Shown here in pieces: positions 49,767-62,698 of a DNA stretch of 64,000 nucleotides. The notes under the pieces were generated by a model. It searched no databases and had not been told where the DNA came from. It worked only from the letters and a program-made list of their open reading frames with translations. Position numbers and translations under genes: made by a program. The stretch is from NCBI RefSeq assembly GCF_019703515.2, contig NC_059349.1, positions 21,610,744 to 21,674,743 of the forward strand, written 5' to 3'. Source of the stretch: Myxocyprinus asiaticus. Lineage: Eukaryota > Chordata > Actinopteri > Cypriniformes > Catostomidae. Each line of letters starts with the position of its first letter. Within the stretch, counting starts at the first letter, position 1.

Positions 49767-50120
49767 CAGTGGGGTTAAAAAGTCCACTTGTTAAAATGCC
49801 TATGCATTTTTCTAGTGAAAATAACGCCTTGAGTGTTGAATTGTAAAATTAACATGAATTTGGTATGTTCCTCTTTTGCTTTAATGACAGGATGCACAAG
49901 TTTGTCCAGAACCTGATGATTCATGTTGTACCAGCATGATTTGAGAATGTTCCAAAAAATATCTTGTGTGCTTTAATGGGAGCAAGGAAGTCTGACATTT
50001 TGTAACATGGTCAATGTCACAGTTTTAAAAATGTTCAAAATTCAAAAACGTTCTGATATTTTTCAGGTTTTAATTACAGTTTGAATCCCAGATTTTCAAT
50101 GTGATGTTTAACCCCCACTA
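49767..50120. mobile_element. MITE with cagtggggtta ends
   Basis: Left cagtggggttaaaaagtcc and right gtttaacccccacta are inverted copies, with TA dinucleotides outside. About 350 bp, no coding frame. In vav3 intron 2. Confidence 0.6.
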
Positions 50121-50195
50121 TATATTTCAATAACCTATTGTTTTTTTGCCATCATGTATGGTACACATTGAATTGCAGATTTAATAGTAGATATA

Positions 50196-50750
50196 CACTC
50201 ACTGAACACTTCATTAAGAACACTATGGTCCTAATAAAGTTCCCGACATGGTCTTCTGTTGTTGTAGCCCATCCGCCTCAAGGTTCGATGTGTTGTGCAT
50301 TCTGAGATGCTATTCTGCTCATTGCAATTGTACGGAGTGATTATCTGAGTTACCGTAGCCTTTCTGTCAGCTCAAACCTGTCTGGTCATTCTCTGTTGAC
50401 TTCTCTCATCAGCGTTTCTGTCCGCAGAACTGCCACTCACTGGATGTTTTTTGTTTTTGGCAACATTCTGACTAAACTCTAGAGACTGTTGTGTGTGAAA
50501 ATCCCAGGAGATCAGCAGTTACAGAAATACTCAAACCAGCCCGTCTGGCACCAACAATCATGCCACGGTCAAAATCACTGTGATCACATTTTTTCCCCCA
50601 TTCTTGATGGTTGATGTGAACATTAACTGAAGCTCCTGATCAGTATCTGCTTAATTTTATTCATTGCACTGCTGCCACACGATTGGTTGATTAGATAATT
50701 GCATGAATAAGTAGGTGTACAGGTGTTCCTAATAAATTGCTCAGTGAGTG
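50196..50750. mobile_element. Non-autonomous DNA element, 555 bp, ends cactcactga
   Basis: The left end cactcactgaacacttcatt and right end (reverse) cactcactgagcaatttatt are imperfect inverted repeats of about 28 bp. A left-truncated second copy lies at 60424-60723. No protein frame. Confidence 0.65.
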
Positions 50751-51789
50751 GACATACATGTATGTGGGTCTTGAAGCAGTGACACCATTGCAAGTGTGAA
50801 CATTATATCACTTGCACAATTTCAGACTGTGCAGTCAGCAAACAGTCACTGTGTTTACCCCTTGTATAGGTCTCAATGTGTTCTCAAGGTTTAAGTTAAT
50901 CCCTTTCAATAATCTTTGCCTGGCAGAAATCTACTAACATGTACATTTGAGTTAGCTTAGTAAATATGCAGTTTACATCTATTAAATCTGCTCTAAATAA
51001 ACTTATGAAGTAATAACAACATGACATACAGCTCAGGTTTGGCACTGCAAGTCAAGCTGAATGGAAGATTGAAATGGAAAAAATCCAAAAACAGTAATAA
51101 AAAAAAAAAGTGCAGAAATATCGTCCTATCTATCATCCAGATCTTATTTGGTATTCCCTTTTTATTATTATTTTTTATTTAATTGAATGCAAAATTTGCA
51201 TCACATTCAGTTAATGCATTGTCAATTGCTTAAAGAAAAGTGTTGAGTGAAATAATAGTTTCTTCAAATTGTTTCTCATGAAACCTTAAGGGTATTAATG
51301 TAGCTGAACTTCACTCATGGTTGCCTGTGTCCTCATCGTGAGCACACACAGCTGTTTGAAGGTTGTATATTCACCTTTTCGTACCTGTCATAGTCCTGTG
51401 CAGTTTCCTTAAAAAACTTCACAGCACATGCCGCATTATCATGTAGTTGTTTCAATCACTACTGCTCGTAAGCAGAGATATGGATTTACTATATACTTTC
51501 CAGGCATTCTCTGATTATTAGGTTACTAGTGTAGTATACTGACAGTCAGATAACACAACCACATAAAATCAATAGGTGGTGCAAGTTTTGTCTTTAAAGT
51601 CTAAATGATATAGTCATTTACTAACCTTTAAGCCAATTTCAATTCTTTGCTGTCAAACAAAAGAATTAGGGATCCTCCAATCAGGTTTTTTTTTTTATCA
51701 CTGATCTTCTTGTCACCTGATCGGCCGATACTGATCCTGATCCCTGCTCATTTCACCTTTTATCAAGATCTCTGTCATAACTGGCTATA

Positions 51790-53372
51790 CAGGTGCATCT
51801 CAATAAATTAGAATGTCATGGAAAAGTTCATTTATTTCAGTAATTCAACTCAAATTGTGAAACTCGTGTATTAAATAAATTCAGTGCACACAGACTGAAG
51901 TAGTTTAAGTCTTTGGTTCTTTTAATTGTGATGATTTTGGCTCACATTTAACAAAAACCCACCAATTCACCATCTCAAAAAATTAGAATACATCATAAGA
52001 CCAATAAAAAAAAAACATTTTTAGGGAATTGTTGGCCTTCTGGAAAGTATGTTCATTTACTGTATATGTACTCAATACTTGGTAGGGGCTCCTTTCGCTT
52101 TAATGACTGCCTCAATTCGGCGTGGCATGGAGGTGATCAGTTTGTGGCACTGCCGAGGTGGTATGGAAGCCCAGGTTTCTTTGACAGTGGCCTTCAGCTC
52201 ATCTGCATTTTTTGGTCTCTTGTTTCTCATTTTCCTCTTGACAATACTCCATAGATTCTCTATGGGGTTCAGGTCTGGTGAGTTTGCTGGCCAGTCAAGC
52301 ACACCAACACCATGGTAATTTAACCAACTTTTGGTGTTTTTGGCAGTGTGGGCAGGTGCCAAATCCTGCTGGAAAATGAAATCAGCATCTTTAAAAAGCT
52401 GGTCAGCAGAAGGAAGCATGAAGTGCTCCAAAATTTCTTGGTAAACGGGTGCAGTGACTTTGGTTTTCAAAAAACACAATGGACCAACACCAGCAGATGA
52501 CATTGCACCCCAAATCATCACAGACTGTGGAAACGTAACACTGGACTTCAAGCAACTTGGGCTATGAGCTTCTCCACCCTTCCTCCAGACTCTAGGACCT
52601 TGGTTTCCAAATGAAATACAAAACTTGCTCTCATCTGAAAAGAGGACTTTGGACCACTGGGCAACAGTCCAGTTCTTCTTCTCCTTAGCCCAGGTAAGAT
52701 GCCTCTGACGTTGTCTGTGGTTCAGGAGTGGCTTAACAAGAAGAATACGACAACTGTAGCCAAATTCCTTGACATGTCTGTGTGTGGTGGCTCTTGATGC
52801 CTTGACCCCAGCCTCAGTCCATTCCTTGTGAAGTTCACCCAAATTCTTGAATTGATTTTGCTTGACAATCATAAGGCTGCGGTTCTCTCGGTTGGTTGTG
52901 CATCTTTTTCTTCCACACTTTTTCCTTCCACTCAACTTTCTTTTAACATGCTTGGATACAGCACTTTGTGAACAGCCAGCTTCTTTGGCAATGAATGTTT
53001 GTGGCTTACCCTCCTTGTGAAGGGTGTCAATGATTGTCTTCTGGACAACTGTCAGATCAGCAGTCTTCCCCATGATTGTGTAGCCTAGTGAACCAAACTG
53101 AGAGACCATTTTGAAGGCTCAGGAAACCTTTGCAGGTGTTTTGAGTTGATTAGCTGATTGGCATGTCACCATATTCAAATTTTTTGAGATAGTGAATTGG
53201 TGGGTTTTTGTTAAATGTGAGCCAAAATCATCACAATTAAAAGAATCAAAGACTTAAACTACTTCAGTCTGTGTGCATTGAATTTATTTAATACACGAGT
53301 TTCACAATTTGAGTTGAATTACTGAAATAAATTAACTTTTCCACGACATTCTAATTTATTGAGATGCACCTG
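51790..53372 (-). mobile_element. Tc1-like transposon, copy 2, full length with TA duplication
   Basis: Both ends carry caggtgcatctcaataaatt within near-identical inverted repeats of about 200 bp. TA is present on both sides (51788-51789 and 53373-53374). It contains one uninterrupted transposase frame. It is very close to copy 1 at 29080-30650, pointing to recent activity in this lineage. It sits in vav3 intron 2. Confidence 0.92.
52072..53073 (-). CDS. Tc1-like transposase, uninterrupted ORF
   Basis: 333 codons from the ATG at 53073 (MGKTADLTVVQKTIIDTLHK); a longer in-frame start exists at 53109. It has an N-terminal paired-like helix-turn-helix (EAGCSQSAVSKHVKRKLSGR) and a GRK-rich linker. 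The DDE catalytic set is D in VLFSDESKFC, D in QQDLAPAHTAK and E in LNPIENLW, the last two 34 residues apart (DD34E). Usual Tc1 transposase length is about 340. Relative to copy 1, one arginine codon after NRSLM is missing. Whether it still cuts DNA cannot be told from sequence alone. Confidence 0.88.
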   Translation of the reverse strand: MGKTADLTVVQKTIIDTLHKEGKPQTFIAKEAGCSQSAVSKHVKRKLSGRKKCGRKRCTTNRENRSLMIVKQNQFKNLGELHKEWTEAGVKASRATTHRHVKEFGYSCRILLVKPLLNHRQRQRHLTWAKEKKNWTVAQWSKVLFSDESKFCISFGNQGPRVWRKGGEAHSPSCLKSSVTFPQSVMIWGAMSSAGVGPLCFLKTKVTAPVYQEILEHFMLPSADQLFKDADFIFQQDLAPAHTAKNTKSWLNYHGVGVLDWPANSPDLNPIENLWSIVKRKMRNKRPKNADELKATVKETWASIPPRQCHKLITSMPRRIEAVIKAKGAPTKY

Positions 53373-54779
53373 TATGTACGATTTCTGCACACTGTCACTA
53401 TTTATTAAATTTTTCCTCTTCCCAGTAATATCACTTTGCTTAGTTTTTGCTGAAAAAAAGTTTAAAAGGCTTATTTAAAAAGCTTTTTTTAATTTGACTT
53501 TTAAAAAAAGTATAGGCTAACAAAATATTCTCTATATTAAGAAAGATAGCCCTATAAAAAAGTCAAAGACAAACTGACTGTGCAATTAAACTTAATGTGA
53601 CATTATTTGGTTATTGATTCGTTGTCATTATTTCATATAATTATAATTTTTCCTCATTTTATTTTAATTTTATTTTTGCATTATATTTAATACATTATAT
53701 TATCTTAATATTGTATAAATATTTATTATATTTATAAATTACTTCTCTGCCTTTTCATTTAGTTGTATGATTGTATTAATAGGCTAATTCGTTTTTCACT
53801 TGTTGCTGCTTGAACTTTAATGAGGGGAATGAAAGAAAAGTGGAGAAAGAGCGCATGTTTCTGGACTCTATGGGTGCTACTATTGTTAATGCCATTTAAT
53901 CTGGAAATATTTAATAAAGATGTTTGAATTACACCACATCTTGTAACTCGCGTTATTACTGAGATGCCTATGCCTGGAGGAGACTGAGAAGCTGCCGCCA
54001 TGAACGATAATAAGGACCATTTGACAGCTTGCACTGTTTTCCCTTTGCCTTGTAGCGTGTGAATCGCCACATTAACAGTACAGTACACAAACTTTTCATA
54101 TTCGCAATACCTCTCCCACTGCATCGTTCTTACATGCTGAATCAAGTTTATCTGTTGGCTTACAGCACTATGCCAGTATTCCCCACACTCTGTGATACAA
54201 TGAGTGCTGCTCAAGTCTTAAAAGGAGCCACGTGTCTCTTTCAGATTTACAAACATGCAATAATGATGTATAGGCCTTTACAAAAGCAAAATAATAAATA
54301 ACATAGTAAATGTAAAAAAAAAAAAAAAGAAAAACTATAAATGTTTCTATTAATTATGTGAAACCGTATTCTATATTATTTTTATTAAAACACCAGTTTG
54401 TCCTCATGACAATGGGATTACTTTACAGTTTTTAGCCTATATCTGTGATAAACTCGTAGCACTTGAGTCAGTCTCCATCTTTATGTGAAACTTCACTTGT
54501 CACTTGATGACACATCAACCCGATATCATGTTGAATGCGTAATAATGGACACGCATGATTTTGTTCCGTATATATTCATATTTTCTGCACACGTGCAGCT
54601 GTTTTCCACTGAAGTGACAGAAGATGTCCGTAGCAACAGATGTTTAATTGATGGTTATATTTGCTCACACCAATTATATCAGAATATCATTCTTACAGTA
54701 CGAATTTAACCATGTATTTGTCACGTATTCTCTGTTTTTTGCCTTGACTTTTATTTTGAAATCCTTATTTAGTTCCCCT

Positions 54780-54965
54780 TTCCTGTTTCCTGTTAGTTTT
54801 TTAGTCCTTTGTTGTTTTTTTTATGATTGGTTTTCCCCTGATTGTTTCCCCAGGTGATCCTCATTCCCTCGTTTTCCTTTGTGTATTTAAGCCCTTGTTT
54901 CCCTTGGTTTCTTTGTCAGTTTTCACATGTGTTGTCATGTTCTGTGCATGGTTGTCTGTGTTTTG

Positions 54966-54996
<31 letters not shown>

Positions 54997-55075
54997 TTTT
55001 TCTTTCTCTTAGTTACCTTGTTCATCTTTGTTTTATTAAAAGCTGCATTTAGATCCTCGTCTGCCTCGCAAGTAT
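54780..55075 (+). repeat. Possible LTR-like or retroelement terminal fragment
   Basis: A T-rich block with tgtgtatttaagccc (TATA-like, 54880-54894), then about 140 bp later ttttattaaaagctgcattt (poly(A)-signal-like), ending in cctcgtctgcctcgc. This order resembles retroelement regulatory ends, but no partner copy or primer site is visible. Confidence 0.3.
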
Positions 55076-55539
55076 TACTTTATGCTGCGTTTTCTAAAAA
55101 AAATAAAAAAGGTTACCGGCCAAACAGTGAGTTGATTACTTAATGGCGGTATGGTTTCTCCTTTGATATAACAGGTCTGCAGAGGCAGAACATGAATGAA
55201 CAGAGGCAGAGCTGTGTGGCTTTATAATAGATTTGCAAATGCATAGGATACGTTTTGAGCACCATCCCTAAGCAAGAGCAGGGAGATTTCATAGAGCAGC
55301 GTAGTTTATTTGAGAGCACGCGTCCAGTTTTGAGCAAGAGCCTAGGACTTCTGTGTGCGAGTGGAGAGATCTGCATCCTTGTATAATGCCATTTACCTTC
55401 ACGATACTTTTTTATTGTATCTATGTATGCATCTCTTAACATGTAAGGGAGTGTAACTCCTAATTCTAGGACTATAGTAGTACATTTTTTTTAATCTAAG
55501 TGTAATTCATGGAGCAGTTTAACATTATAAAAGTAGCTC

Positions 55540-58500
55540 TTAAACCCATGACAATTTAAAAGTTGTCCTAAGGACTCCTAAACCCCTAAAAGCTTTAGGG
55601 GGGTGTGTGCTACTCCCAAAAATAGTACAGAGCAGGTGGCGCAGCTGTAAATACCTATAGAACTGAGATCTGGGAATCCCAAAATGTTGAACCAAATTTT
55701 CAAAGGATCTCAACACTCCACTCTCATATAGGTCACGGAGTGTAGTAACACCCCTCACAGTCCACTTTGACCAGCAGAAAGGGGACTTATCAATACATAA
55801 TTTGGGGTTCAGGCATATGCTTGAGACAACACTTAAATGTCCGAATTAAACACTCTGGACACTTTTGTCCATACTGAATGCAGATGCGAGATAACAGGGT
55901 GTAACTTCTCTGATTAGTTTGATAGAACGGCTTTGCTATGGCAAAATAGGGGCAAGAACTTCCTGTTCAATACAAAACCAGGGAGAGGCTCTCTCAGGTG
56001 GAAGCGACCAGTGAGTCAAATGTCTGAGACCGTATGCATAATAATAAACCTAAATCTTGGGTAGGCCTAGCCCACCTTTGTCAATCAGCCTATATAACTT
56101 ATTGAAATGTAATCTTGGAGGTTTACCATTCCACATGAAGGACTTCGCTATGCTATCAAATTGCTTAAAATAAGAGAGGGAGACATCTACAGGGAGAGAT
56201 TGTAGCAGGTAGATACATTTTGGAATACAATTCATTTTAATAACATTAACCTTCCCAATCATAGATAAATGTAATGAAGCCCACCTGCCCACATTGCTCA
56301 AACCTTTTTATTAAGGGGTCAAAATTAACTGTAACTAAATCAGACAAATTTGCTAGGAATTAAATACCCAAATACTTAATTCCCTGTTTGGGCCACTGGA
56401 AGGCGCCCAGCTGAAAAACCGTTACTGGGCAGTATGCTGTCAGAGCCAAAGCTTCTGATTTAGACCAACTGACTCTGTATCCTAAGAACTTAGAAAAGGA
56501 ATGAATAATTCTGTGGAGGCAAGGCATAGATCTAATGGTGTCAGAGACAGACAACAAAATATCAGCGTAAAGCAAAAGCTTATGCGCCATACCTCCCGCC
56601 ACCACCCCTGGAAAATCATCTTCCTTCCTTATCGTGGCTGCTAATGGTTCCAGGGCAAGACAGAACAATAATGGGGAAAGAGGGCAACCCTGCTGGGTGC
56701 CCCTATCTAGAGTAAAATAATCTGAAATTAATCCATTTGTTTGTACATTAATCCATTTGTTTGTATAAAGTAACTTAATCCATCCAATAAATGTACTCCC
56801 GAACCCAAATATTTCCAAAATCTTAAAAAGATGATCCCATTCTACCATATCAAATGCCTTTTCGGCGTCAAGTGGGATGGCAGCGACCGGAGTCTGATAA
56901 TTCGCCAAAGACCACGTGATATTATCTAGCCAAAAGCTTCCCTGCTTTGTCCCCCAACTCAAAGGGCGTCTTGCCCTGAATAGCCAAAACTCCACCTTCC
57001 ACGACAATAGTATTATATCTGTATTTCAATCGGCTCAATTCTCTGAGGCCATCAGAAAACATTCGGCCTCGGCACTTTTAATATTCCCTTCCAACTCCAC
57101 GAGTTCTTGTGCTTTGGATTTTTTGGGTGAATGAGGCATACTGTATGATCCGGCCCCTAAGAACCACCTTAAGTGCCTCCCAAGCCACGCCCACAGAGGA
57201 TACTGAGGACCAGTTGGTCTCCATATAAACATTGATTTCAGCCTTTAACATTTGATGGAATTCAGGATTTTGCAAAAGGGATACATTAAAGCGCCAACTA
57301 TATGATTTCTTTTTCTCAATATGTGGCAACATTTCTAAACTCACCAGGGCATTATCTGAAACTAAGATGTTTCCAATTGAGCAATCAACAACAGATGAAA
57401 TGAGGCACTTAGATATATATATAAAAAAATCTATTCTAGAATAAATCTAAAAAAAATATGTGTAGTCCGAGTCTCCAAATATCTGTAAGACCAAGATTTT
57501 TACACATCCTGTGAAGTGTCAATGTTGCTCTAGGGGGCTTACACACTTTTGCTTCACTATGATCAAGGACTGAGCCCATTAAAAGATTAAAGTCTCAACC
57601 CAATATTATATCATGAGGTGTGCCAGTGGCTTGCACCATCCCTTCAAGATCTATAAAAAAGCCCTGATCATCAGCGTTAGGTGCGTAAATATTAGCCAAA
57701 ATCAACCTTTGCCCCTGAATTTCTATTAAAACAATAATTACTCTTCCTAATTTATCTTTAATCTGTTTGAGACATTTTAATTGTAGATGTTTACTTATCA
57801 GTGTAATGATTCCCCTGCTTTTACTTGAGCCAGCACTAAAGAAAACATGACCACCCCATATCTTCCCAAATTTTTCAGCTTCCTGCGAGGAAAGATGCGT
57901 TTCTTGAAGAAACACTATCATATTTCTTACGTTTAAGAAGAGAAATAACCTTCCTTTTTATGGGGTGCCACGTGGAGCGAGACAATCCACTCATATTAAC
58001 ATTTGACATTTTGACATAGAAAAAAAAATAGATTGTGTCAAAAATAAAATTATAAAGACCACATTCCAACATTAGTGCAACAGTCAAACCCCAAACTTCC
58101 CCCCGAACCAAACAAACAGAAAAAAGAAAAATGTGTACATTAACCCCACGCACGACTGCGCCAACTGGCGTCCATCCTTCCGTTGATGTAAGAGTTTCTT
58201 GCATTCCTTGAATTGATCACGTTTCTCTCATTGAATTCGCAAAGTCTGGGAACTAGAAAATGCTGTGGTTCTTCCAAAAAAGCCTTCCTTTACTCCTTGC
58301 CTCACATAACACAAGATCTTTTATTGGATGATCTCAGAAATTTGGCCAGAATTGATCGGGCCTGTCTCCCTCAGCAGATCGCCGAGCTAGAACCCTGTGA
58401 GCTCACTTGATTTCCAGCTTATGGCCTGATATGTTGAGCAGACTCGGGAAGAGTCCGTCCAGAAATTTCACTATATTCCAATCTTCTTCGTCCTCAGGAA

Positions 58501-58860
58501 TTCCAACAATTCAGACGTTATTCCGCCGGTTACGGTTTTCCAAATCCTCCAGCTTCTCCCAGACGTGCCTCAAATCCACCCTGGTCGCTGGCGGATTAGT
58601 AGCCAATGCCCTCTCCAATGACTCCAGATAATCAATCCGTTTCTCGACATCCCCCACTCTTGTAACAATCTCAGTGATTTTCTTCTCCATGGCAGTGATC
58701 AATCGACATATTACAGAAAGATCCTCCAAGTCAGCAACGACCTTCGTCAGCATTGCTGACACGTTCAACAATTCTCGCCGAATTTCCTTCACCGGCCAAA
58801 TCAGCTCCCGGGCTTGCGGCCTGAAGCATGGCTGCTGCCGTCAATCCACATTGCAATTGA
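55540..58860 (-). pseudogene. Decayed L1-type LINE (ORF1 and ORF2 relics)
   Basis: From 58860 downward: an ORF1 coiled coil (ITEIVTRVGDVEKRIDYLES, then WEKLEDLENRNRRNNV, stop, IVGIPEDEED), an endonuclease piece at 57921-57595 (IVFLQETHLSSQEAEKF; LANIYAPNADDQGFF), and reverse transcriptase at 57007-56360 (PLDAEKAFDMVEWDHL; GTQQGCPLSPLLF; LLLYADILLSVSD). C-terminal ORF2 pieces run down to 55540. Frameshifts and stops separate the pieces, and the active-site box has lost one aspartate. It is inserted antisense in vav3 intron 2. Confidence 0.85.
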
Positions 58861-58869
58861 GTTAATGTA

Positions 58870-60400
58870 TTAGAATATTATAATGACATTGACCTTTTAA
58901 AAATTGCAAGGGAGTTTTCATTACTTGGTTAGGGATGCAATTACCTCTTCTACAAAACAATCCAATTATACCGGAGATAAAGGTTTTGAGCGATATATTA
59001 ACAGAGCCTAGCCTACTATTTGAGGTGAAGTATCATGAAGTTTATGTAGCCAATATGGGATAAATCTCCATTAATTTTGTATAAATAGGCTACATAGAAA
59101 TATAGGACAATGCATTGAAAAATATTAATTTGCTGTGTATGATTACAATTACACTGAACAAATTAACTAATTGCCTGTGGCAGATCTTTGTCGCTTAAAG
59201 TCTGTGATCTCTGCTCTCAACTGAGACTGAAGAGAGTACCACCATTTTTAACACTCTTAAATATTTCAACATATTTGTTCCCACACTGTAAATACTAATA
59301 GTTATATCAAATTGTAACAAAATATTTTACTCAATTTAAGAGTATTTTTATTTTTACTCTTCTTACTAGTTTTAATTAAGTTAACAGTACTCTCTAAACC
59401 CTAAAGTTGTAGTTAATGAAAACATTGAAATGGTCCTAATTAAACAGTACTTTAAATGTCACATTTTGGAATCATAACTCAAATATTTATGTTCTTTAAG
59501 CTTTGGCTTCGAGTACTACTAATTCAAAATGGTCAAGTATAAAATTACGGCTGCGTGTAATATCCATAAGCCCTTGCTGTTGAATAAATGATGTTTTGTC
59601 AAAACAAGGGAACTTATGTAGAAAAATAATTATTTAAATGTGTGTAGTTTTAATTCTTATGACCTGTTGCTGTTGTTTTTGTTGTAGCTGGTTGATAGTT
59701 GTGTAAAGTCACCATTAGGTTGATTAGTATTACCTCTGGTGAAATTGGAGCCTGTTAAATTTAAGCCATTCTTCTTTACTCAGTTGTACTTTACAAAAGT
59801 GCAGATTTATGTGCACTAAGAAGTATGAGAAGAATCCTATGTGCCATATGGCTAACCGAGATTCTAGTCACAATTTCCCTTATACTATAAAAGATGTGCT
59901 ATAACTCAATTTATATAATTAAATAAAAACATTGATACTTTAATCACAGATGAGTGAAGTTTTCTTGTAACTAGTTAACATTGCTTAAAAAAAGTTCAGT
60001 TTACTTGATCCAAATAAATGTTTACTTAAAAAAAAAAAAAAAAAGTATAATAAACTTGCCAACAAATAGCGGTACCCTGTCTACCAATCACTTTGGTGAA
60101 TTAAAAGAGAATGCGCTCACAGAACGTGACATCATCCATAGCAACAAGATCAGCTCCGACTTTGTTCTTACCTTAAATTTTCTGTAGTAAAACTTGCTTA
60201 TAGCAGTTTTTTGAAAAGTCTTTGAGCAAATACTCTTTAGAGAACTCCTAGTGGTAAGATAAAAATCTGTTAATATGGGCCCAAATTTCTAAATTCCCCA
60301 CACAGGCTGAAAGTCAAGACCTCATTCAGATTAAACAGTGCAGTGTTTTTAACATCCCTCTGATCAACATATTAATCCACAGAGGCACAGGAAGCAAGGT
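58870..60400. other. vav3 intronic sequence, no gene seen
   Basis: AT-rich, with a poly(A) run near 60028. Frames here carry no family signature, and no donor/acceptor pair around a Vav-like peptide was found. Confidence 0.5.
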
Positions 60401-60423
60401 AACAAGACAGGAGCTATTAAAAT

Positions 60424-60723
60424 TGTTTTTGGCACCGTTCTGAGTAAATTCTAGAGACTGTTGTGCTTGAAAATCCCAGGAGATCAGCAGTTACAGAAAT
60501 ACTCAAACCAGCTCGTCTGGCTCAAAAAATCATGCCACAGTCGAAATAACTGAGATCACATATTTTTTCCCCCATTCTTATGGTTGATGTGAACATTAAC
60601 TGAAGCTCCTGACTGGTATCTGCATGATTTTATGCATTGCACTGCTGCCACACGATTGGCTGGTTAGATAATCGCATGAATAAGTAGGTGTACAGGTATT
60701 CCTAATAAAGTGCTCAGTGAGTG
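60424..60723. mobile_element. Left-truncated copy of the cactcactga element
   Basis: It matches the right half of 50196-50750 (aaaatcccaggagatcagca; cactgctgccacacgattgg) and shares its right end gctcagtgagtg. The left terminal repeat is absent. Confidence 0.7.
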
Positions 60724-61864
60724 TAGTTTCACAATTGAAATGTATCTTTGCACAGTCTACAGAAACTGCATCTGCATCACATCTGCCTCAGTTCTGTGCT
60801 GCTTTATGGTGAAATTGAAATTCAGCAGAAGCTTGCCTCTTAAGCTGCAAAAGCTACAGCCTGCATCCGGCTAATATACAGTATAGGACTTTTTGGAATG
60901 CACTTCTATGTAACTCGATATTATTTGTAATGAAGTATATAATATTTATAAGGCAACCAATCAGTGATTTAATTCATTCTCATGTCTCATGTTCTAAAAA
61001 AAAAATGGTCTCAAATGGTATATTAACAAACACAGTGTAATGGAACGTGAAACAAAAGTAAAAATGTATTTGCAGTTAACTTGCAATTTGCAAGAAGTAA
61101 AAATGAAAGTTAGGTACAAAAATAACTTTCTGAGGAAGCAGGGTTGGTTTTCAGCAGGCGAGATTTGAAACCCTAAAGTATGTGCTATCATTTAGATCTG
61201 TGTATTTGTATGTATGTTTGTGTGTCTGCATGCATGCATGTTTGTGACCAGTATGTCATGTGTCTATCTGTATATCTATGTTTGCGCATAAAAGTAAATG
61301 CGAAAAAAGCAAGCCCACATCACACTTGTGAAATAAGACTAGCTTGGCATTGCAAGATCACATCCTCTCCAGAGAGTGCAATGTCTCACTAATAGCACTG
61401 CCTTTGATATGCAGGCACTCAGACTACGACAAGAATCACTTTTCAGCTACAAAGAGTGTATTTAATTTTTGCCCCATTATTATGTATTATCTCATAAAAT
61501 GTACTTCACATTAATTTTAATTTTTTTCTCTGAGGTCCACTTATAATGTTTCACCACCAAAAACAGAAAGATTTAGTGTTTATTACCATATCCACCCTCT
61601 CGCTGGCCCTTCAAGTTAAAAGCCTGATTTTTGCTGCTGGGTTATTAAACAGTTTCGCTGAAATAGCGCTGTGCTCCGATGTAAATGCCCTCTTCCCATG
61701 TGAAATGTTAGGGGTTGTTAAGGGTTACATGGACCCCCCAAGAGCTCTGACACAGTTTGAACACTGCTCATCCTTCAATAACAAATCCTACATTACACTT
61801 GACAAGCTGTTAATATCAGAATAAAAAGATCATGGATCTTTTTCAAAATAAACAACTGCTTATT

Positions 61865-62175
61865 TCTGAAAGGGATAGTTCACCATACAATTAAAATCTG
61901 TCTTCATTTACTCACCCTCATGTTGTTCCAAACCCATATGACTTTCTTCCATAGAACAAAAAAGATTTTATGCAGAATAACTGCCTCAGTCACCTTTCTT
62001 CACATCATTTATTAGAAAAAAATATGCAATGAAAGTTAATGGTGACTAAGACTATCATACTGCTTAACATCTCCTTTTGAGTTCCATGGATGGAAAGTCA
62101 TATGGATTTGAAATGACCTGGGGATGAGCAAATGATTTCAGGATTTTAATTTTTGGCTGAACTATACCTTAAGTT
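61865..62175. mobile_element. Short copy of the palindromic ttcaccc element family
   Basis: The left gaaagggatagttcacc...catttactcaccctcatg is mirrored at the right by gggatgagcaaatga...ggctgaactataccttaa. Total about 310 bp, no ORF. Confidence 0.6.
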
Positions 62176-62698
62176 GGGCTTTTTCAGAAGGATGTGCAGA
62201 GTTGCATGTGCTACACCTAATCTCATTTGTTTTTAAATCATTAATTATTTTAGGTGTTAAGGACTAATACTATATCCAACCTCCTCCTTTATTACTTAAT
62301 TGTGACTGGGAGGGCCATGTTTCTGAACACTGAATAGACTTTATTTTGAAGTGAAATGTGGGCAATCTTGTGTTCATGTGTTCAAATGTACTCTTCTGTG
62401 TAATGTGAAAGTTGTGGAAGGATAGATCAAATCCTTTTAGCAGCTTAGTTTTAATAAATGGTATTTATTTCGCTGGGGATAAAGTTCTGAGTTTTGAAAG
62501 TTTTAGTATGTTGTCAAAGTCCAAGTCCACTCTTATCTCAAAAGACCATGACAAATTGTATTCCCTTATGGCCCCTTTAACCTCCTGAGACCTGAGCGTG
62601 ACTGCTGTGTGCATTTTCCATTCCCCTTATTGATTTGTAACTAGTAGACCCTAAGAAACATGCAAAAAAAAAACAAAAAAAAAACAAATGTCCACATA

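Noticed and set aside
54059..54301. Open frames around 53759-54301
   Set aside because: Overlapping frames on both strands of similar length and no conserved motif; most likely chance.
61546..61824. 92-codon open frame with hydrophobic middle
   Set aside because: No family resemblance, no clear splice or promoter context, and it lies among repeats.
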